A stretch of DNA of 64,000 nucleotides, from NCBI GenBank assembly GCA_035379945.1, contig DAOSWG010000003.1, positions 1 to 64,000 on the forward strand. Reading direction: 5' to 3'. Position numbers and translations under genes: made by a program. Of this stretch, positions 52,259 through 61,015 are shown one piece after another (within the stretch, counting starts at the first letter, position 1; each line of letters begins with the position of its first letter). Source of the DNA: JAAYZB01 sp035379945 (GTDB taxonomy: Bacteria > Bacillota_I > Bacilli_A > Izemoplasmatales > Hujiaoplasmataceae). The notes beneath the pieces were generated by a model. That model was not told the DNA's origin. It did no database searches and worked only from the letters and a program-made list of their open reading frames with translations.

Positions 52259-52272
52259 CCGTTTATCCCCCT

Positions 52273-53247
52273 CTACTCCAACTTGACGCGCGGGTCAACC
52301 AACGCGTAACTGATATCCATGATAATGTTGGCCAGAAGAGACAGAAGAGCATAAAACATATCCAAAATAAGGACAACATTGTAGTCTTTGTTGTTCAATG
52401 CTTTGATCAAGACGGTACCGATGCCGTTCCATACGAAGATTTGCTCAGTAATGGCTGAGCCTGAAAATAGTCCGACAACGGAATAAGACATGATCGTGAC
52501 AACAGGAATCAATGCATTTCTAAAGGCATGTGTATAAATGACTACTTTTTGCGACAAGCCTTTTGATCTGGCTGTTCTGATATAGTCTTTGCTTAAGGCT
52601 TCTAATACAGAGCCTCTCACGTAGCGAATTGTCCCAGCTAAAGCTCCGATCGTCAAAGTAACAACGGGGAGGAATAGGTATTTTAAATAAGATACATAAT
52701 ACTCTGGCGTACCGGGTGATTCATAAGGCATACCGCCGGAGGGGAACCAACCTAAACGCAAAGAAAATATATAAATCAGAGTCAATCCGATAAAAAAGGT
52801 GGGCATTGACATTCCAATCAATGAAAAAACTTGCCAGCCATGGTCAGAAAAAGAATCCTTTTTGACAGCTGTCTTAATTCCAACAGGAATAGAAATTGCA
52901 AAAGCAATGACTATTGAAAATACGTTAATCAGAACCGAATTAAGTAAAGGTCTGCTGATAACATCCTTAACATCAGTCATCCAATAGGTTGAATAGCCGA
53001 AATTACCCGTTATCATATTTCCCATCCAAATAAAGTATTGGATATACAGGGGCTTATCATAACCTAGTCGGATATACCAAGAATCATATAGTGTTTGATA
53101 AATATCAGGATCTCTGATTGCACCGGGCGGAATCATATACTTAATAGGGTCACCAGGCATCAATTTCATAATCACAAACAGCATGACTGAGATTATGAGA
53201 ACGACCGGGATAAGAGATACCAGCCTCCGCCCCATGAATTTAAGCAT
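52273..53247 (-). CDS. oppB: Oligopeptide ABC transporter permease OppB
   Basis: 324 residues, six membrane helices, with the start MLKFMGRRLVSLIPVVLIIS, MPGDPIKYM after helix 1 and the EAA loop (LEALSKDYIRTARSKGLSQKVVIYTHAFRNALIP). Forms the membrane channel with the enlarged OppC. Normal size. Follows oppA after a hairpin-rich 106-bp spacer. Confidence 0.95.
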   Translation of the reverse strand: MLKFMGRRLVSLIPVVLIISVMLFVIMKLMPGDPIKYMIPPGAIRDPDIYQTLYDSWYIRLGYDKPLYIQYFIWMGNMITGNFGYSTYWMTDVKDVISRPLLNSVLINVFSIVIAFAISIPVGIKTAVKKDSFSDHGWQVFSLIGMSMPTFFIGLTLIYIFSLRLGWFPSGGMPYESPGTPEYYVSYLKYLFLPVVTLTIGALAGTIRYVRGSVLEALSKDYIRTARSKGLSQKVVIYTHAFRNALIPVVTIMSYSVVGLFSGSAITEQIFVWNGIGTVLIKALNNKDYNVVLILDMFYALLSLLANIIMDISYALVDPRVKLE

Positions 53248-53251
53248 TATT

Positions 53252-53298
53252 TTCTCCTTTTCCGAAAAGGAAGGAGAGTACCAAGAGCTACTCTCCCC
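53252..53298 (-). promoter_or_regulatory. Intercistronic hairpins between oppA and oppB
   Basis: Two stems. GGAGAGTA (53289-53296 on the minus strand) pairs with TACTCTCC (53273-53280) around an 8-nt loop and is followed by TTCCTTTT. CCTTTT pairs with AAAAGG (53256-53270). The first resembles a leaky terminator or 3' stabiliser, which would keep oppA in excess over the membrane subunits. The second touches the oppB ribosome-binding region. Confidence 0.6.
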
Positions 53299-53353
53299 TT
53301 TTCTTGTTAATAGAATTTCAAATTATTCAGAATCTGTATGGCTATTGTTATTC

Positions 53354-55207
53354 TCAGTCACCAAAGTACATCGTGTAGATAGCCTGTGTCCAATCGAAGA
53401 ACGGTGTTGTTTCTACTCCATGAAGGTTAGAATCATAGACATCATAATACTGATTGGAATACAGAGGAACGTTCGGAATAAGTTCATTCCACAAAGCCTG
53501 ATATTGTCTCCACAAGCCGAGGTAAGTTTCATTGTCTCCAGGTTCGGTTTCTCTCATAGCAACAATCAGAGCGTCGAGATCTTCATTGTCCATTCCTTGG
53601 CTGTTGATCCAGGTGTTAAGGAAGTCTGAATGCCAGCTGTAATATGGATCGTAAGTGGTTCCAAAGTTGGTAGCAAGGTTGAACAAGCAGTAAGTTCTGT
53701 CTTCTCCAAGATCGAAGCCAAAGTAATAGTGGTCAAGAAGTGTGTCGAATGTGCCGATCGTGATCGTGTATTCTGCACCAATCAGAGGCATATTGACCAT
53801 GAATTTGTCGCGGAGTGATGTGGTAACGGTATTGTTTTCAGTACCGAAATGTTTAATTACCAAACGATCGCCAGAGGCGTTGTATCTGTAGTATGCATTG
53901 TCGGAAGTAGCTTTCGTAGCATCCCACAAAGTTGTACCATCAGATTCATATTTCCATTCTGTCTGATCAAGAAGAGCATTGGCTGCACTGATGCTGAAGT
54001 CATAGGTATTGAGGTTGTCTTCTACCCATTCTTCGCTATCCTGATACATCCATTGTGCCAATCCGTATTCGCTGTAAACGATCGAGCCGTATCCACCGAG
54101 AACCTGGTCAACAACATATTGACGGTCGGTGATATAAGCAATAGCCTGACGGACTTTTTCATCCTGAGTTGGGCCAAAGTCGCATGTCATGGCAAGCAAG
54201 CCATATCCATTACGGTTGTAGTAATTTGTTTCTGCAGTTGCAGCAGCTTCAGCAGCTTCGATTTTGCTTCCTTCGATAACGCCGGTGACCAAATCGATTT
54301 CACCACTAATGACCAAGTCAACATCCAATGTCTGGTTGACTCTCTTAATGATTACGCTGTCGATTGTGGCATTGTCGCCCTTATAGTCGCCTTTGAACAG
54401 AGGATCAAGTTCAAGGGTTACGACTTGGTTAACAAAGCTGACAAATTTGTATGGTCCAGCTGTTACAGTCGGATAGTAACGATAGCCGTCTACGTCAACG
54501 ATGTTCGCGATTTTCAAGAATCCATAATACAATGTCGAACCAGTTTCGTCTGAATCGATGTAGCAGGATCCCATTGCGAGTTCATGCATTGGCATTGGTC
54601 CATAAGACACATAAGCGGTCTCATAGAAATAAGGAAGCTCGGCAGCGTCGATTGTCAATGAGAATGTGTATTCATCGATCAGTTTGACACCTTCGAAGTA
54701 AATGCCTTCCGATGTTGATCCTTCTGGATCGTTGTAAGCAGAATAACCAAGCAAGCCTTCGCCTGAGGTTGTGTCAGCTCCGCCAACTTCTCTCCAGTCG
54801 GCTGATGCGGTGAACAGAACAGAGAACACGAAATCTTCAGCAGTAATCTGTACGCCATCGGACCAATACAAGTCATCATAAATCGTGAATGTATAGGTTT
54901 TATTTCCGTCATCATCCGTGGATGTTGCGAGATTGCTAACTACTGTGTCATTGATGACGATTTCGCCAGCAGGTGTGACAGCGTATGTCGCATAGCCATA
55001 AATCAAGCTTCTAACATAGTTGTCATATGAGCTGTTACCGAAACCTGACATGAATTCGCCATTCATTTCAGGAACACCAACAACGAGTTGCTGTGGTTGA
55101 CGCTCTGTTGTTGTAGTTGTTGTTTCTTCTCCGGCGGTTGTTGTGCCGCAAGCGAACAATGTTACAACAAGCATTAATGAAACGATTACACTTAATACTT
55201 TTTTCAT
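53354..55207 (-). CDS. oppA: Oligopeptide-binding lipoprotein OppA (SBP_bac_5 family)
   Basis: 617 residues. Signal peptide with lipobox LFAC (Cys20), a Thr-rich linker, then the large family 5 binding fold: the SDGVQITAEDFVFSVLF region, GPYKFVSF, RQAIAYITDRQYVVDQVLGGYGSIV and a C-terminal LYSNQYYDVYDSNL. It captures peptides outside the membrane for OppBCDF. First gene of the operon, with a cre-like site and a good promoter upstream. Confidence 0.95.
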   Translation of the reverse strand: MKKVLSVIVSLMLVVTLFACGTTTAGEETTTTTTERQPQQLVVGVPEMNGEFMSGFGNSSYDNYVRSLIYGYATYAVTPAGEIVINDTVVSNLATSTDDDGNKTYTFTIYDDLYWSDGVQITAEDFVFSVLFTASADWREVGGADTTSGEGLLGYSAYNDPEGSTSEGIYFEGVKLIDEYTFSLTIDAAELPYFYETAYVSYGPMPMHELAMGSCYIDSDETGSTLYYGFLKIANIVDVDGYRYYPTVTAGPYKFVSFVNQVVTLELDPLFKGDYKGDNATIDSVIIKRVNQTLDVDLVISGEIDLVTGVIEGSKIEAAEAAATAETNYYNRNGYGLLAMTCDFGPTQDEKVRQAIAYITDRQYVVDQVLGGYGSIVYSEYGLAQWMYQDSEEWVEDNLNTYDFSISAANALLDQTEWKYESDGTTLWDATKATSDNAYYRYNASGDRLVIKHFGTENNTVTTSLRDKFMVNMPLIGAEYTITIGTFDTLLDHYYFGFDLGEDRTYCLFNLATNFGTTYDPYYSWHSDFLNTWINSQGMDNEDLDALIVAMRETEPGDNETYLGLWRQYQALWNELIPNVPLYSNQYYDVYDSNLHGVETTPFFDWTQAIYTMYFGD

Positions 55208-55254
55208 TATCCTTCTCTCCTCGTTAAAATTTTATTCTTGCCGAATATACAACA

Positions 55255-55283
55255 GTTATATATGATAGGGGTAGTAAAGTCAA
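55255..55283 (-). promoter_or_regulatory. opp operon promoter
   Basis: Minus strand TTGACT (55278-55283), 17 bp, TATAAC (55255-55260); transcription would start near 55248. Confidence 0.7.
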
Positions 55284-55306
55284 TAACTTTATCTGAACTT
55301 TTTCTG

Positions 55307-55320
55307 TGATAACGCTTTCT
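55307..55320 (-). promoter_or_regulatory. Catabolite-responsive element (cre) upstream of the opp promoter
   Basis: Minus strand AGAAAGCGTTATCA matches the Bacillus consensus TGWAANCGNTNWCA at 13 of 14 positions. Its centre lies about 65 bp upstream of the predicted opp start, an unusual place for repression and possible for activation. Confidence 0.6.
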
Positions 55321-55831
55321 TTTCAGACAAAATATGCCAGTTTTGCCCTATTTTGTGCGATTTTTGCGACTTTTAATGCGCTATTTTGAGCGCAAAAAAG
55401 CGACCAATGAAAGAAAATGATTCGCAATGCAAAATGACAATTTTTTTCTTGTGTGATGAAGATATGTGGAAAATATATAAAGAAAGAAATCATCCGTTAT
55501 TTTTGTAAGATAAATCGTTATTTTTGTTTTCACATAATCGGCTTTTTTAATTAAAAATTTGGTTATATATATAATATAAGGATAGAATAACCTTAAATAA
55601 TAAGATTAAAAAAAGGTTTGTAAGCACAAATCTATTAGCTCATCTAGATTTCTTAACTTCTTTTCTATATATATTCTACCACATTTTGAGCAATAAGCGC
55701 AATATAATAAAGGTGATTACATAGTTTTTGATGCATGTGATTTTGTGCGATCGATTATTTCTTCTTATATCGGTGTTCAAACCAATATAATTATTATTAT
55801 AATTATTTTTGTCATGTTCTATTTTTACATG
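55321..55831. other. Long AT-rich divergent intergenic region with repeated motifs, no gene
   Basis: No supportable reading frame. The 12-mer ATTTTGTGCGAT occurs twice exactly (55350-55361, 55740-55751), with relatives ATTTTGAGCGC (55383-55393) and ATTTTGAGCAAT (55683-55694). CGTTATTTTTGT repeats directly with a 21-bp period (55495-55506, 55516-55527). A hairpin GCGCT/AGCGC (55378-55393) and another AAATCTA/TAGATTT (55628-55651, T-rich after it, with a TATAAT-like stretch about 50 nt upstream) could mark a small RNA. These look like regulator-binding clusters for the two divergent operons. Confidence 0.5.
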
Positions 55832-55860
55832 TTTATTTGTAAGCGCTTTAATGTTATAAT
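55832..55860 (+). promoter_or_regulatory. arc-ord-ort-ora promoter with embedded cre
   Basis: -35 TTTATT (55832-55837), 17 bp, TATAAT (55855-55860). The spacer holds TGTAAGCGCTTTAA (55838-55851), 13 of 14 to the cre consensus, so a CcpA-type protein bound here would block RNA polymerase. Transcription would start near 55867. Confidence 0.7.
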
Positions 55861-55913
55861 TGAAACGGATTTGAAATCTTTTTTTTGTCAAAAAATACGA
55901 TCGGGGGATTAAA

Positions 55914-56915
55914 ATGAGCAATAATTTCAAAGGCAGGAGTCTTAAAACGTTACTTGATTACACACAGGCAGAAATCTACGAATTGTTGGATATTGCCACC
56001 GATTTGAAAGATAAAAAACACCATAATAAAGATTTCACCCCATTAAAGGGTAAAAATGTCGTATTATTATTCGAAAAAGATTCGACAAGGACTAGATGTG
56101 CTTTCGAAGTTGGCGCCTTAGATCTTGGCATGGGTGCCACTTATTTAGGACCAACAGGATCACAGATGGGGAAAAAAGAAAGCATCGCAGATACCGCCAG
56201 AGTACTCGGAAGAATGTATGACGGGATTGAATACCGCGGATATTCGCAAAAAATCGTCGATACTTTGTCTGCTTATGCCGGTGTTCCTGTTTGGAACGGT
56301 TTGACAAATGAATACCATCCAACCCAGGTTTTAGCTGATCTTATGACTATTCGCGAAAAATTCGGACATCTTGAAGGATTGACTTTGGCATATTTCGGCG
56401 ATGCAAGATACAATATGGGCAATTCACTGATGATCGGGTGTGCCATTATGGGAATGCATTTCCGGGCCGTGGCTCCGAAATCATTCTGGCCTGATCAGAA
56501 TCTTGTAAAAAAGTGTCAAGAAATAGCGGGTCGTTCCGGAGGTTCGATCACGCTCACAGAAAGTCCTGCAATAGGAGCCAATGACGCAGATGTGGTCTAC
56601 ACAGATGTATGGGTATCAATGGGAGAAGCGGATACGGAATGGCAAAAACGCATAGAAGTGATGAAGCCATATAGAGTAACTAAAATAATTATGGATAAAG
56701 CATCCAAAAAAGCCATTTTCATGCATTGTTTGCCTGCTTTTCACAATACAGATACAATTATTGGAAAAGATATTTTTGAAAAATTTGGCATTGATTGTAT
56801 GGAAGTAACAGACGAGGTTTTTGAATCACCACAGTCTGTGGTATTTGACGAAGCTGAAAACCGGCTTCACACTATCAAGGCTATCATGTACGCTTCCTTG
56901 GCGGAGGATTTATAA
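55914..56915 (+). CDS. arcB: Ornithine carbamoyltransferase, catabolic type
   Basis: 333 residues. Carbamoyl-phosphate loop FEKDSTRTRCAFEV, EYHPTQVLADL, and ornithine-binding FMHCLPAFHN. The C-terminal DEVFESPQSVVFDEAENRLHTIKAIM resembles catabolic ArcB proteins. With carbamate kinase downstream the likely direction is citrulline plus phosphate to ornithine plus carbamoyl phosphate. Arginine deiminase is not in the window. GGGG before the ATG serves as ribosome-binding site. Confidence 0.94.
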   Translation: MSNNFKGRSLKTLLDYTQAEIYELLDIATDLKDKKHHNKDFTPLKGKNVVLLFEKDSTRTRCAFEVGALDLGMGATYLGPTGSQMGKKESIADTARVLGRMYDGIEYRGYSQKIVDTLSAYAGVPVWNGLTNEYHPTQVLADLMTIREKFGHLEGLTLAYFGDARYNMGNSLMIGCAIMGMHFRAVAPKSFWPDQNLVKKCQEIAGRSGGSITLTESPAIGANDADVVYTDVWVSMGEADTEWQKRIEVMKPYRVTKIIMDKASKKAIFMHCLPAFHNTDTIIGKDIFEKFGIDCMEVTDEVFESPQSVVFDEAENRLHTIKAIMYASLAEDL

Positions 56916-57844
56916 TGAAAATAGTCATTGCTTTAGGCGGTAATGCTCTGGGAAATAACCCGGAAGAACAAATACAAAAAGCTGCTTCTGCCGTCAAACC
57001 GCTCGCAAGTTTAATCAAAACGGGACATCAAGTGACAATAGCCCATGGAAACGGTCCCCAGGTGGGTATGATCAATCTCGCTTTCGAAACCGCTTCGCTG
57101 ACAGACCCAAAGCAACCAAGCATGCCTTTTCCGGAATGTGGAGCCATGAGTCAGGGATATATCGGCTATCATCTTCAGACCTCTTTGAAAAAAGAATTGT
57201 CCATCGGCAAAATGGAAAATCCGGTAGTCACGCTCGTGACACAGGTTGAAGTATCTAAGGAAGATCCGGCTTTTTCCAATCCGACAAAACCGATCGGTTC
57301 TTTTTATTCCAAGGAAGATGCATCTGAATTAGCAAAAGCCAAAGGATACGTGATGAAGGAAGACGCTAATCGCGGATACCGACGTGTCGTTCCCAGCCCC
57401 ATGCCGATCGATATTGTTGAAATCGATTCAATCAAAACCTTGGTCAATCAAGGTTGTGTTGTTATAACGGTTGGAGGCGGCGGAATTCCCGTCATACGCG
57501 ATAAAGAAGGTTACCAAGGCGTAGCTGCTGTCATCGACAAGGACTTTGCCAGTGCGAAATTGGCCGATCTTCTTGATTGTGACATGTTGGTAATATTAAC
57601 AGCAATCGATAAAGTGAAAATCAATTTTGGTACAAAAAACGAGTTATCACTCGACAATGTATCTGTCGTTCAACTGAAAAAATATATCAAAGAAGGCCAC
57701 TTTCATAAAGGCAGTATGCTTCCTAAGGTAGAGGCAGCCATCAAGTTTGTCGAAGCAAGACAAGGAAGAACGGCCGTGATCGCCTTTTTGGACGAAGCCG
57801 TTGAAGCCGTTAACGGCATGGCCGGCACACTTATTCATAATTGA
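56915..57844 (+). CDS. arcC: Carbamate kinase
   Basis: 309 residues: KIVIALGGNALG, AHGNGPQVGMINLAFE, PMPIDIVEIDSIKTLV, VITVGGGGIPVI, AVIDKDFASAKLADLLD and GSMLPKVEAAIKFVE, the whole set for the family. It converts carbamoyl phosphate and ADP to ATP, CO2 and ammonia, the energy-yielding step of arginine/citrulline fermentation. Shares one base with arcB (TAATG) and has GGAGG in the arcB end. Confidence 0.96.
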   Translation: MKIVIALGGNALGNNPEEQIQKAASAVKPLASLIKTGHQVTIAHGNGPQVGMINLAFETASLTDPKQPSMPFPECGAMSQGYIGYHLQTSLKKELSIGKMENPVVTLVTQVEVSKEDPAFSNPTKPIGSFYSKEDASELAKAKGYVMKEDANRGYRRVVPSPMPIDIVEIDSIKTLVNQGCVVITVGGGGIPVIRDKEGYQGVAAVIDKDFASAKLADLLDCDMLVILTAIDKVKINFGTKNELSLDNVSVVQLKKYIKEGHFHKGSMLPKVEAAIKFVEARQGRTAVIAFLDEAVEAVNGMAGTLIHN

Positions 57845-57860
57845 AAGAAGGTATAAATAT

Positions 57861-58916
57861 ATGAGAAAAGATCCTGTAAAAGTACTGATCTGGGGCTTCG
57901 GAGCCATGGGCTCGGGAATGGCCAGAATGATCATCCGCAAACAAGGTTTCGACATTGTAGGCATTTGCGACCGCAACCCGAATGTTGTAGGAAAAAGCAT
58001 TTTTCCGCTTTTGAAGGAAACCAATCCTTACGACCACGATGTCGTAGTAAAAGACGATATTGATGCTCTTTTATCTGAAACAAAACCGGAAATCGCCTTA
58101 CTGGCTACCGATTCCTTTACAAAAAAAGCCTTTCCGAAACTGATCAAACTAATCGAAGCCGGATGTGACGTTATTTCCACTGCTGAAGAAATGGCCTATC
58201 CAAAGGCAAATGAACCGGAATTGGCGGAAGAGTTAGACAAAGCGGCCAAAAAAGCCGGCGTTACCGTACTCGGTACCGGCGTCAACCCCGGAATGATGAT
58301 GGATTTGCTTGCCATCGCCCTGACTGGCGTGATGACAGACGTCTTCGATATGAAAATAAGCCGTGTAAACAGCCTTTCTCCCTTTGGCGAAACGGTTATG
58401 CAGGAACAGGGAGTCGGACTTACACCTAAGGAATTCACCAAAAAACAGGCGACCGGAGAAATCGCCGGCCATGTCGGTTTCAGGGAATCGGCGATGATGA
58501 TCGCCGATGCCATCGGCCTTAGCATTAAAAAATTCAATCAGTCAATGACGCCGATAATCACCAACATCGACCGTAAATCTCCTTATGGTTTCGCTGCCAA
58601 AGGCAATGTCTGCGGCGTGGCAATGAAAGCAAATGCAGAGTTGGAAAACGGAATGGAAATCCAACTTGACCATCCCCAGCAGATCGAACCGGCAAAAGGC
58701 GGAGTCACAACCGGAGATTACATAAAGATCGCCGGACTTCCTCCCATCAATCTTGCCAACACTCCGGAAGTCGAGGGCGGGCTTGGAACCATCGCCATCT
58801 GCGTCAACATGATTCCTATTGTTTTGAATGCCAATCCCGGGCTAAAGACCATGATCGATCTTCCCGTCCCGAGAGCTATCGTCGGAGATGTCCGCAAGCT
58901 GATCGAAACGAAGTGA
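57861..58916 (+). CDS. ord: 2,4-diaminopentanoate dehydrogenase
   Basis: 351 residues from the ATG at 57861 (MRKDPVKVLIWGFGAMGSG), with AAGAAGG upstream. Rossmann dinucleotide motif GFGAMGSGMARMI at the N-terminus, then a DapB-like C-terminal domain (VLGTGVNPGMMMDLLAIALTG, SLSPFGETVMQEQGVGLTP). It oxidatively deaminates 2,4-diaminopentanoate to 2-amino-4-oxopentanoate with NAD(P)+. Identity rests on the fold plus the exact Clostridium-like gene order that follows. Confidence 0.93.
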   Translation: MRKDPVKVLIWGFGAMGSGMARMIIRKQGFDIVGICDRNPNVVGKSIFPLLKETNPYDHDVVVKDDIDALLSETKPEIALLATDSFTKKAFPKLIKLIEAGCDVISTAEEMAYPKANEPELAEELDKAAKKAGVTVLGTGVNPGMMMDLLAIALTGVMTDVFDMKISRVNSLSPFGETVMQEQGVGLTPKEFTKKQATGEIAGHVGFRESAMMIADAIGLSIKKFNQSMTPIITNIDRKSPYGFAAKGNVCGVAMKANAELENGMEIQLDHPQQIEPAKGGVTTGDYIKIAGLPPINLANTPEVEGGLGTIAICVNMIPIVLNANPGLKTMIDLPVPRAIVGDVRKLIETK

Positions 58917-58921
58917 CCGTC

Positions 58922-59227
58922 ATGGTAGAAAAAAATACCTGGGTCCAAATCCACAAAATACTTCTCAAACCAGAAGAAAGAACGGCTAATCTACCGGATG
59001 ACACCAAAAAAGTCCCTTTGGAAATGTGGGTAAAGGGATTTTTGCTTGCGGATGCAATGATAGGTGACATTGTCAAAGTCAAAACGCGCACAGGACGGAT
59101 CGAAGAAGGCACTCTAATAAAAGCCAATCCGGCTTATCTGCATAATTTCGGTAATTTCGTCCCCGAACTTCTCAAAATAGACGACATGGTCAAACATGCC
59201 GTGTTTGGAAGTGACGAAGATGAATGA
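58922..59227 (+). CDS. ortA: 2-amino-4-oxopentanoate thiolase subunit OrtA
   Basis: 101 residues from the ATG at 58922 (MVEKNTWVQIHKILLKPEERT); an in-frame GTG three codons earlier overlaps ord. Small beta-rich protein with PDDTKKVPLEMWVKGFL and GDIVKVKTRTGRIEEGTL. With OrtB it splits 2-amino-4-oxopentanoate with CoA into acetyl-CoA and alanine. It sits between ord and ortB and overlaps the latter by 8 bp. Confidence 0.92.
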   Translation: MVEKNTWVQIHKILLKPEERTANLPDDTKKVPLEMWVKGFLLADAMIGDIVKVKTRTGRIEEGTLIKANPAYLHNFGNFVPELLKIDDMVKHAVFGSDEDE

Positions 59228-60635
59228 CATGAGTTATCAAGCATTGATCGAACGTAAAAACGAGATTATGAAAAAATCGGTCGGAATCGATTATTCAAAA
59301 TATGAAAACGGTAAAATCGGTTTCGATTATGAAAGATTGTTGTCCGATTCTGGATATGATCTGGAAGAAATCATGAAAATTCAAAAGGCGAGCGGTGTTG
59401 GTAACACCCCTCTCAAAGAACTGAAAAACATGACGATGTTGGCGAGAAAAGTCGCTCCTAAAGGATACGGGGCCCGGATTTTCGTCAAAGACGAATCGCT
59501 AAACGATTCTGGCAGTTTCAAAGCCAGACGGGCTTCGATATCTTGTTATCACGCGAAGAAAATAGGTTACAAGGGAGTCATTGCCGCGACTTCCGGCAAT
59601 TATGGCGCCGCCGTTGCTTCCCAAGCCGCTAAATACGGACTTAAGTGCATTATCGTCCAAGAATGTTTCGATTCGCGTGGGATAGGCCAGCCGGAAATCA
59701 TCGAAAAAGCGAGAGCCTGCGAAGCTTACGGAGCGGAAGTCGTCCAATTATCGGTCGGTCCGGAACTTTTCTACACTTTCTTGCGTTTATTGGAAGAAAC
59801 CGGATATTTCAACGCTTCTCTTTATTCTCCTTTCAGCGTGGCGGGAATCGAGACACTGGGATATGAAATAATCCAGGATTCCCTGTCTCTCACCGGAATG
59901 GAACCGTCAGCTATTGTCGTCACAAATGCCGGAGGCGGAAATCTTACCGGAACTGCCAGAGGCGTTTTAAAGGCAACGGACAGAAAAGTCCAGATGATAG
60001 CGGCCAGCGTCAATCTAAAAGGATTGCACATGGCAAGCGATCACGATTTCAATCGTAAGAGTTTTACCACCGGACATACCGGATTCGGCATTCCTTTCGT
60101 TACTTTGCCGGATCGGAGCGACGTTCCCCGATCGGCCGCAAGACCGCTCCGTTACATGGATCGCTATGTGACAGTCAATCAAGGCGAAGTGTTTTTCATC
60201 ACCGAGACTCTGACTGCGTTAGAAGGAATCGAACGCGGTCCAGCCGGCAATATTTCCCTGGCCGCCGCTTTTGCACTATCAAAGGAATTCAATGAAAACG
60301 AAGTCATTGTAGTCCAGGAAACGGAATACACGGGAGCCGGAAAACATCACCAGGCTCAATTAGATTTCGCGAGACAAAACGGTATCGATATCTATTTTGG
60401 CAATCCTTCCGAGGAAATTCCCGGTCAATCAATTGTTTTACCTTCGGACCTTAGTCTTCTCAGAACGGATGAACTCGATCTTGGCAAACTGCGTGATTCT
60501 TTTATCCATAACGCCGTCAAAAAACATGATTCGCTCGCAAAATCCGATATAAAATTTTTGGTAGACGAAACAAGGGCAACGGAAGAATTCGTCAAAAACA
60601 CACTTTCCAATCTCGGTATCGGAATGGAGGAATGA
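59220..60635 (+). CDS. ortB: 2-amino-4-oxopentanoate thiolase subunit OrtB (PLP)
   Basis: 471 residues from the ATG at 59220. Fold type II PLP enzyme, threonine-synthase-like: GVGNTPLKELKNM, the PLP Lys in NDSGSFKARRA, ATSGNYGAAVASQAAKYGLK, and the phosphate loop NAGGGNLTGTA. Partner of OrtA in the CoA-dependent cleavage. The ATG overlaps the ortA stop; a second ATG at 59229 is possible. The next gene overlaps or abuts its stop. Confidence 0.93.
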   Translation: MNDMSYQALIERKNEIMKKSVGIDYSKYENGKIGFDYERLLSDSGYDLEEIMKIQKASGVGNTPLKELKNMTMLARKVAPKGYGARIFVKDESLNDSGSFKARRASISCYHAKKIGYKGVIAATSGNYGAAVASQAAKYGLKCIIVQECFDSRGIGQPEIIEKARACEAYGAEVVQLSVGPELFYTFLRLLEETGYFNASLYSPFSVAGIETLGYEIIQDSLSLTGMEPSAIVVTNAGGGNLTGTARGVLKATDRKVQMIAASVNLKGLHMASDHDFNRKSFTTGHTGFGIPFVTLPDRSDVPRSAARPLRYMDRYVTVNQGEVFFITETLTALEGIERGPAGNISLAAAFALSKEFNENEVIVVQETEYTGAGKHHQAQLDFARQNGIDIYFGNPSEEIPGQSIVLPSDLSLLRTDELDLGKLRDSFIHNAVKKHDSLAKSDIKFLVDETRATEEFVKNTLSNLGIGMEE

Positions 60636-60637
60636 AG

Positions 60638-61015
60638 ATGGACAAAAAAACTATCAGACCGGACGATTATGAATCCAGGAGTATTCATCTAAAAAAACTT
60701 ACTGATGATGAACTAAAAAATTACTTTTGGACATTGGCCGAAAAAGCTGTTGATCCCTTGATCAATCTTGCACAAAAAAACACTTCTCCGGCAATCGAAC
60801 GTTCCGTTCTTCTTCGCATGGGGTTTTCCAGTATCGAAGCTAAAGCCATAGTCGAGAAAACCATCCAAAACCAACTGATGGGTAAAGGCGCCGGACATGT
60901 CGTTTATCGCTATTCCCAAATCAAAAACATCGGTATCAGAGACGCCGGCCTGGAATTGATGAAAGACTCCGGGTGGTCATTAGTCAGCGAAAGTTTCGGG
61001 GTAAAAAAGTCATGA
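60638..61015 (+). CDS. oraS: D-ornithine 4,5-aminomutase S subunit
   Basis: 125 residues from the ATG at 60638, which has GGAGG 7 nt upstream; an ATG at 60632 is only 1 nt from it. Helical small subunit: RSIHLKKLTDDELKNYFW, NTSPAIERSVLLRMGFSS, GAGHVVYRYSQIKNIGIRDAGLELM. Works with OraE to move the terminal amino group of D-ornithine to C4. Overlaps oraE by 4 bp. Confidence 0.93.
   Translation: MDKKTIRPDDYESRSIHLKKLTDDELKNYFWTLAEKAVDPLINLAQKNTSPAIERSVLLRMGFSSIEAKAIVEKTIQNQLMGKGAGHVVYRYSQIKNIGIRDAGLELMKDSGWSLVSESFGVKKS

Noticed and set aside
55812..55831. CATGT/ACATG inverted repeat upstream of the arc promoter as a defined operator
   Set aside because: Arms of 5 bp with a 9-bp AT-rich centre are too short to separate from chance.
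55208..55913. Cobalamin riboswitch upstream of the B12-dependent operon
   Set aside because: No B12-box-like conserved core was seen in the leader, which is only about 45 nt from the predicted transcription start.
55676..55930. 84-codon minus-strand frame overlapping the arcB start
   Set aside because: Low-complexity Lys/Asn/Ile composition expected of AT-rich DNA, no ribosome-binding site, and it covers the arc promoter.
55914..56915. Putrescine or other carbamoyltransferase instead of ornithine carbamoyltransferase
   Set aside because: The HCLPAFH motif and the ornithine operon context support ornithine.
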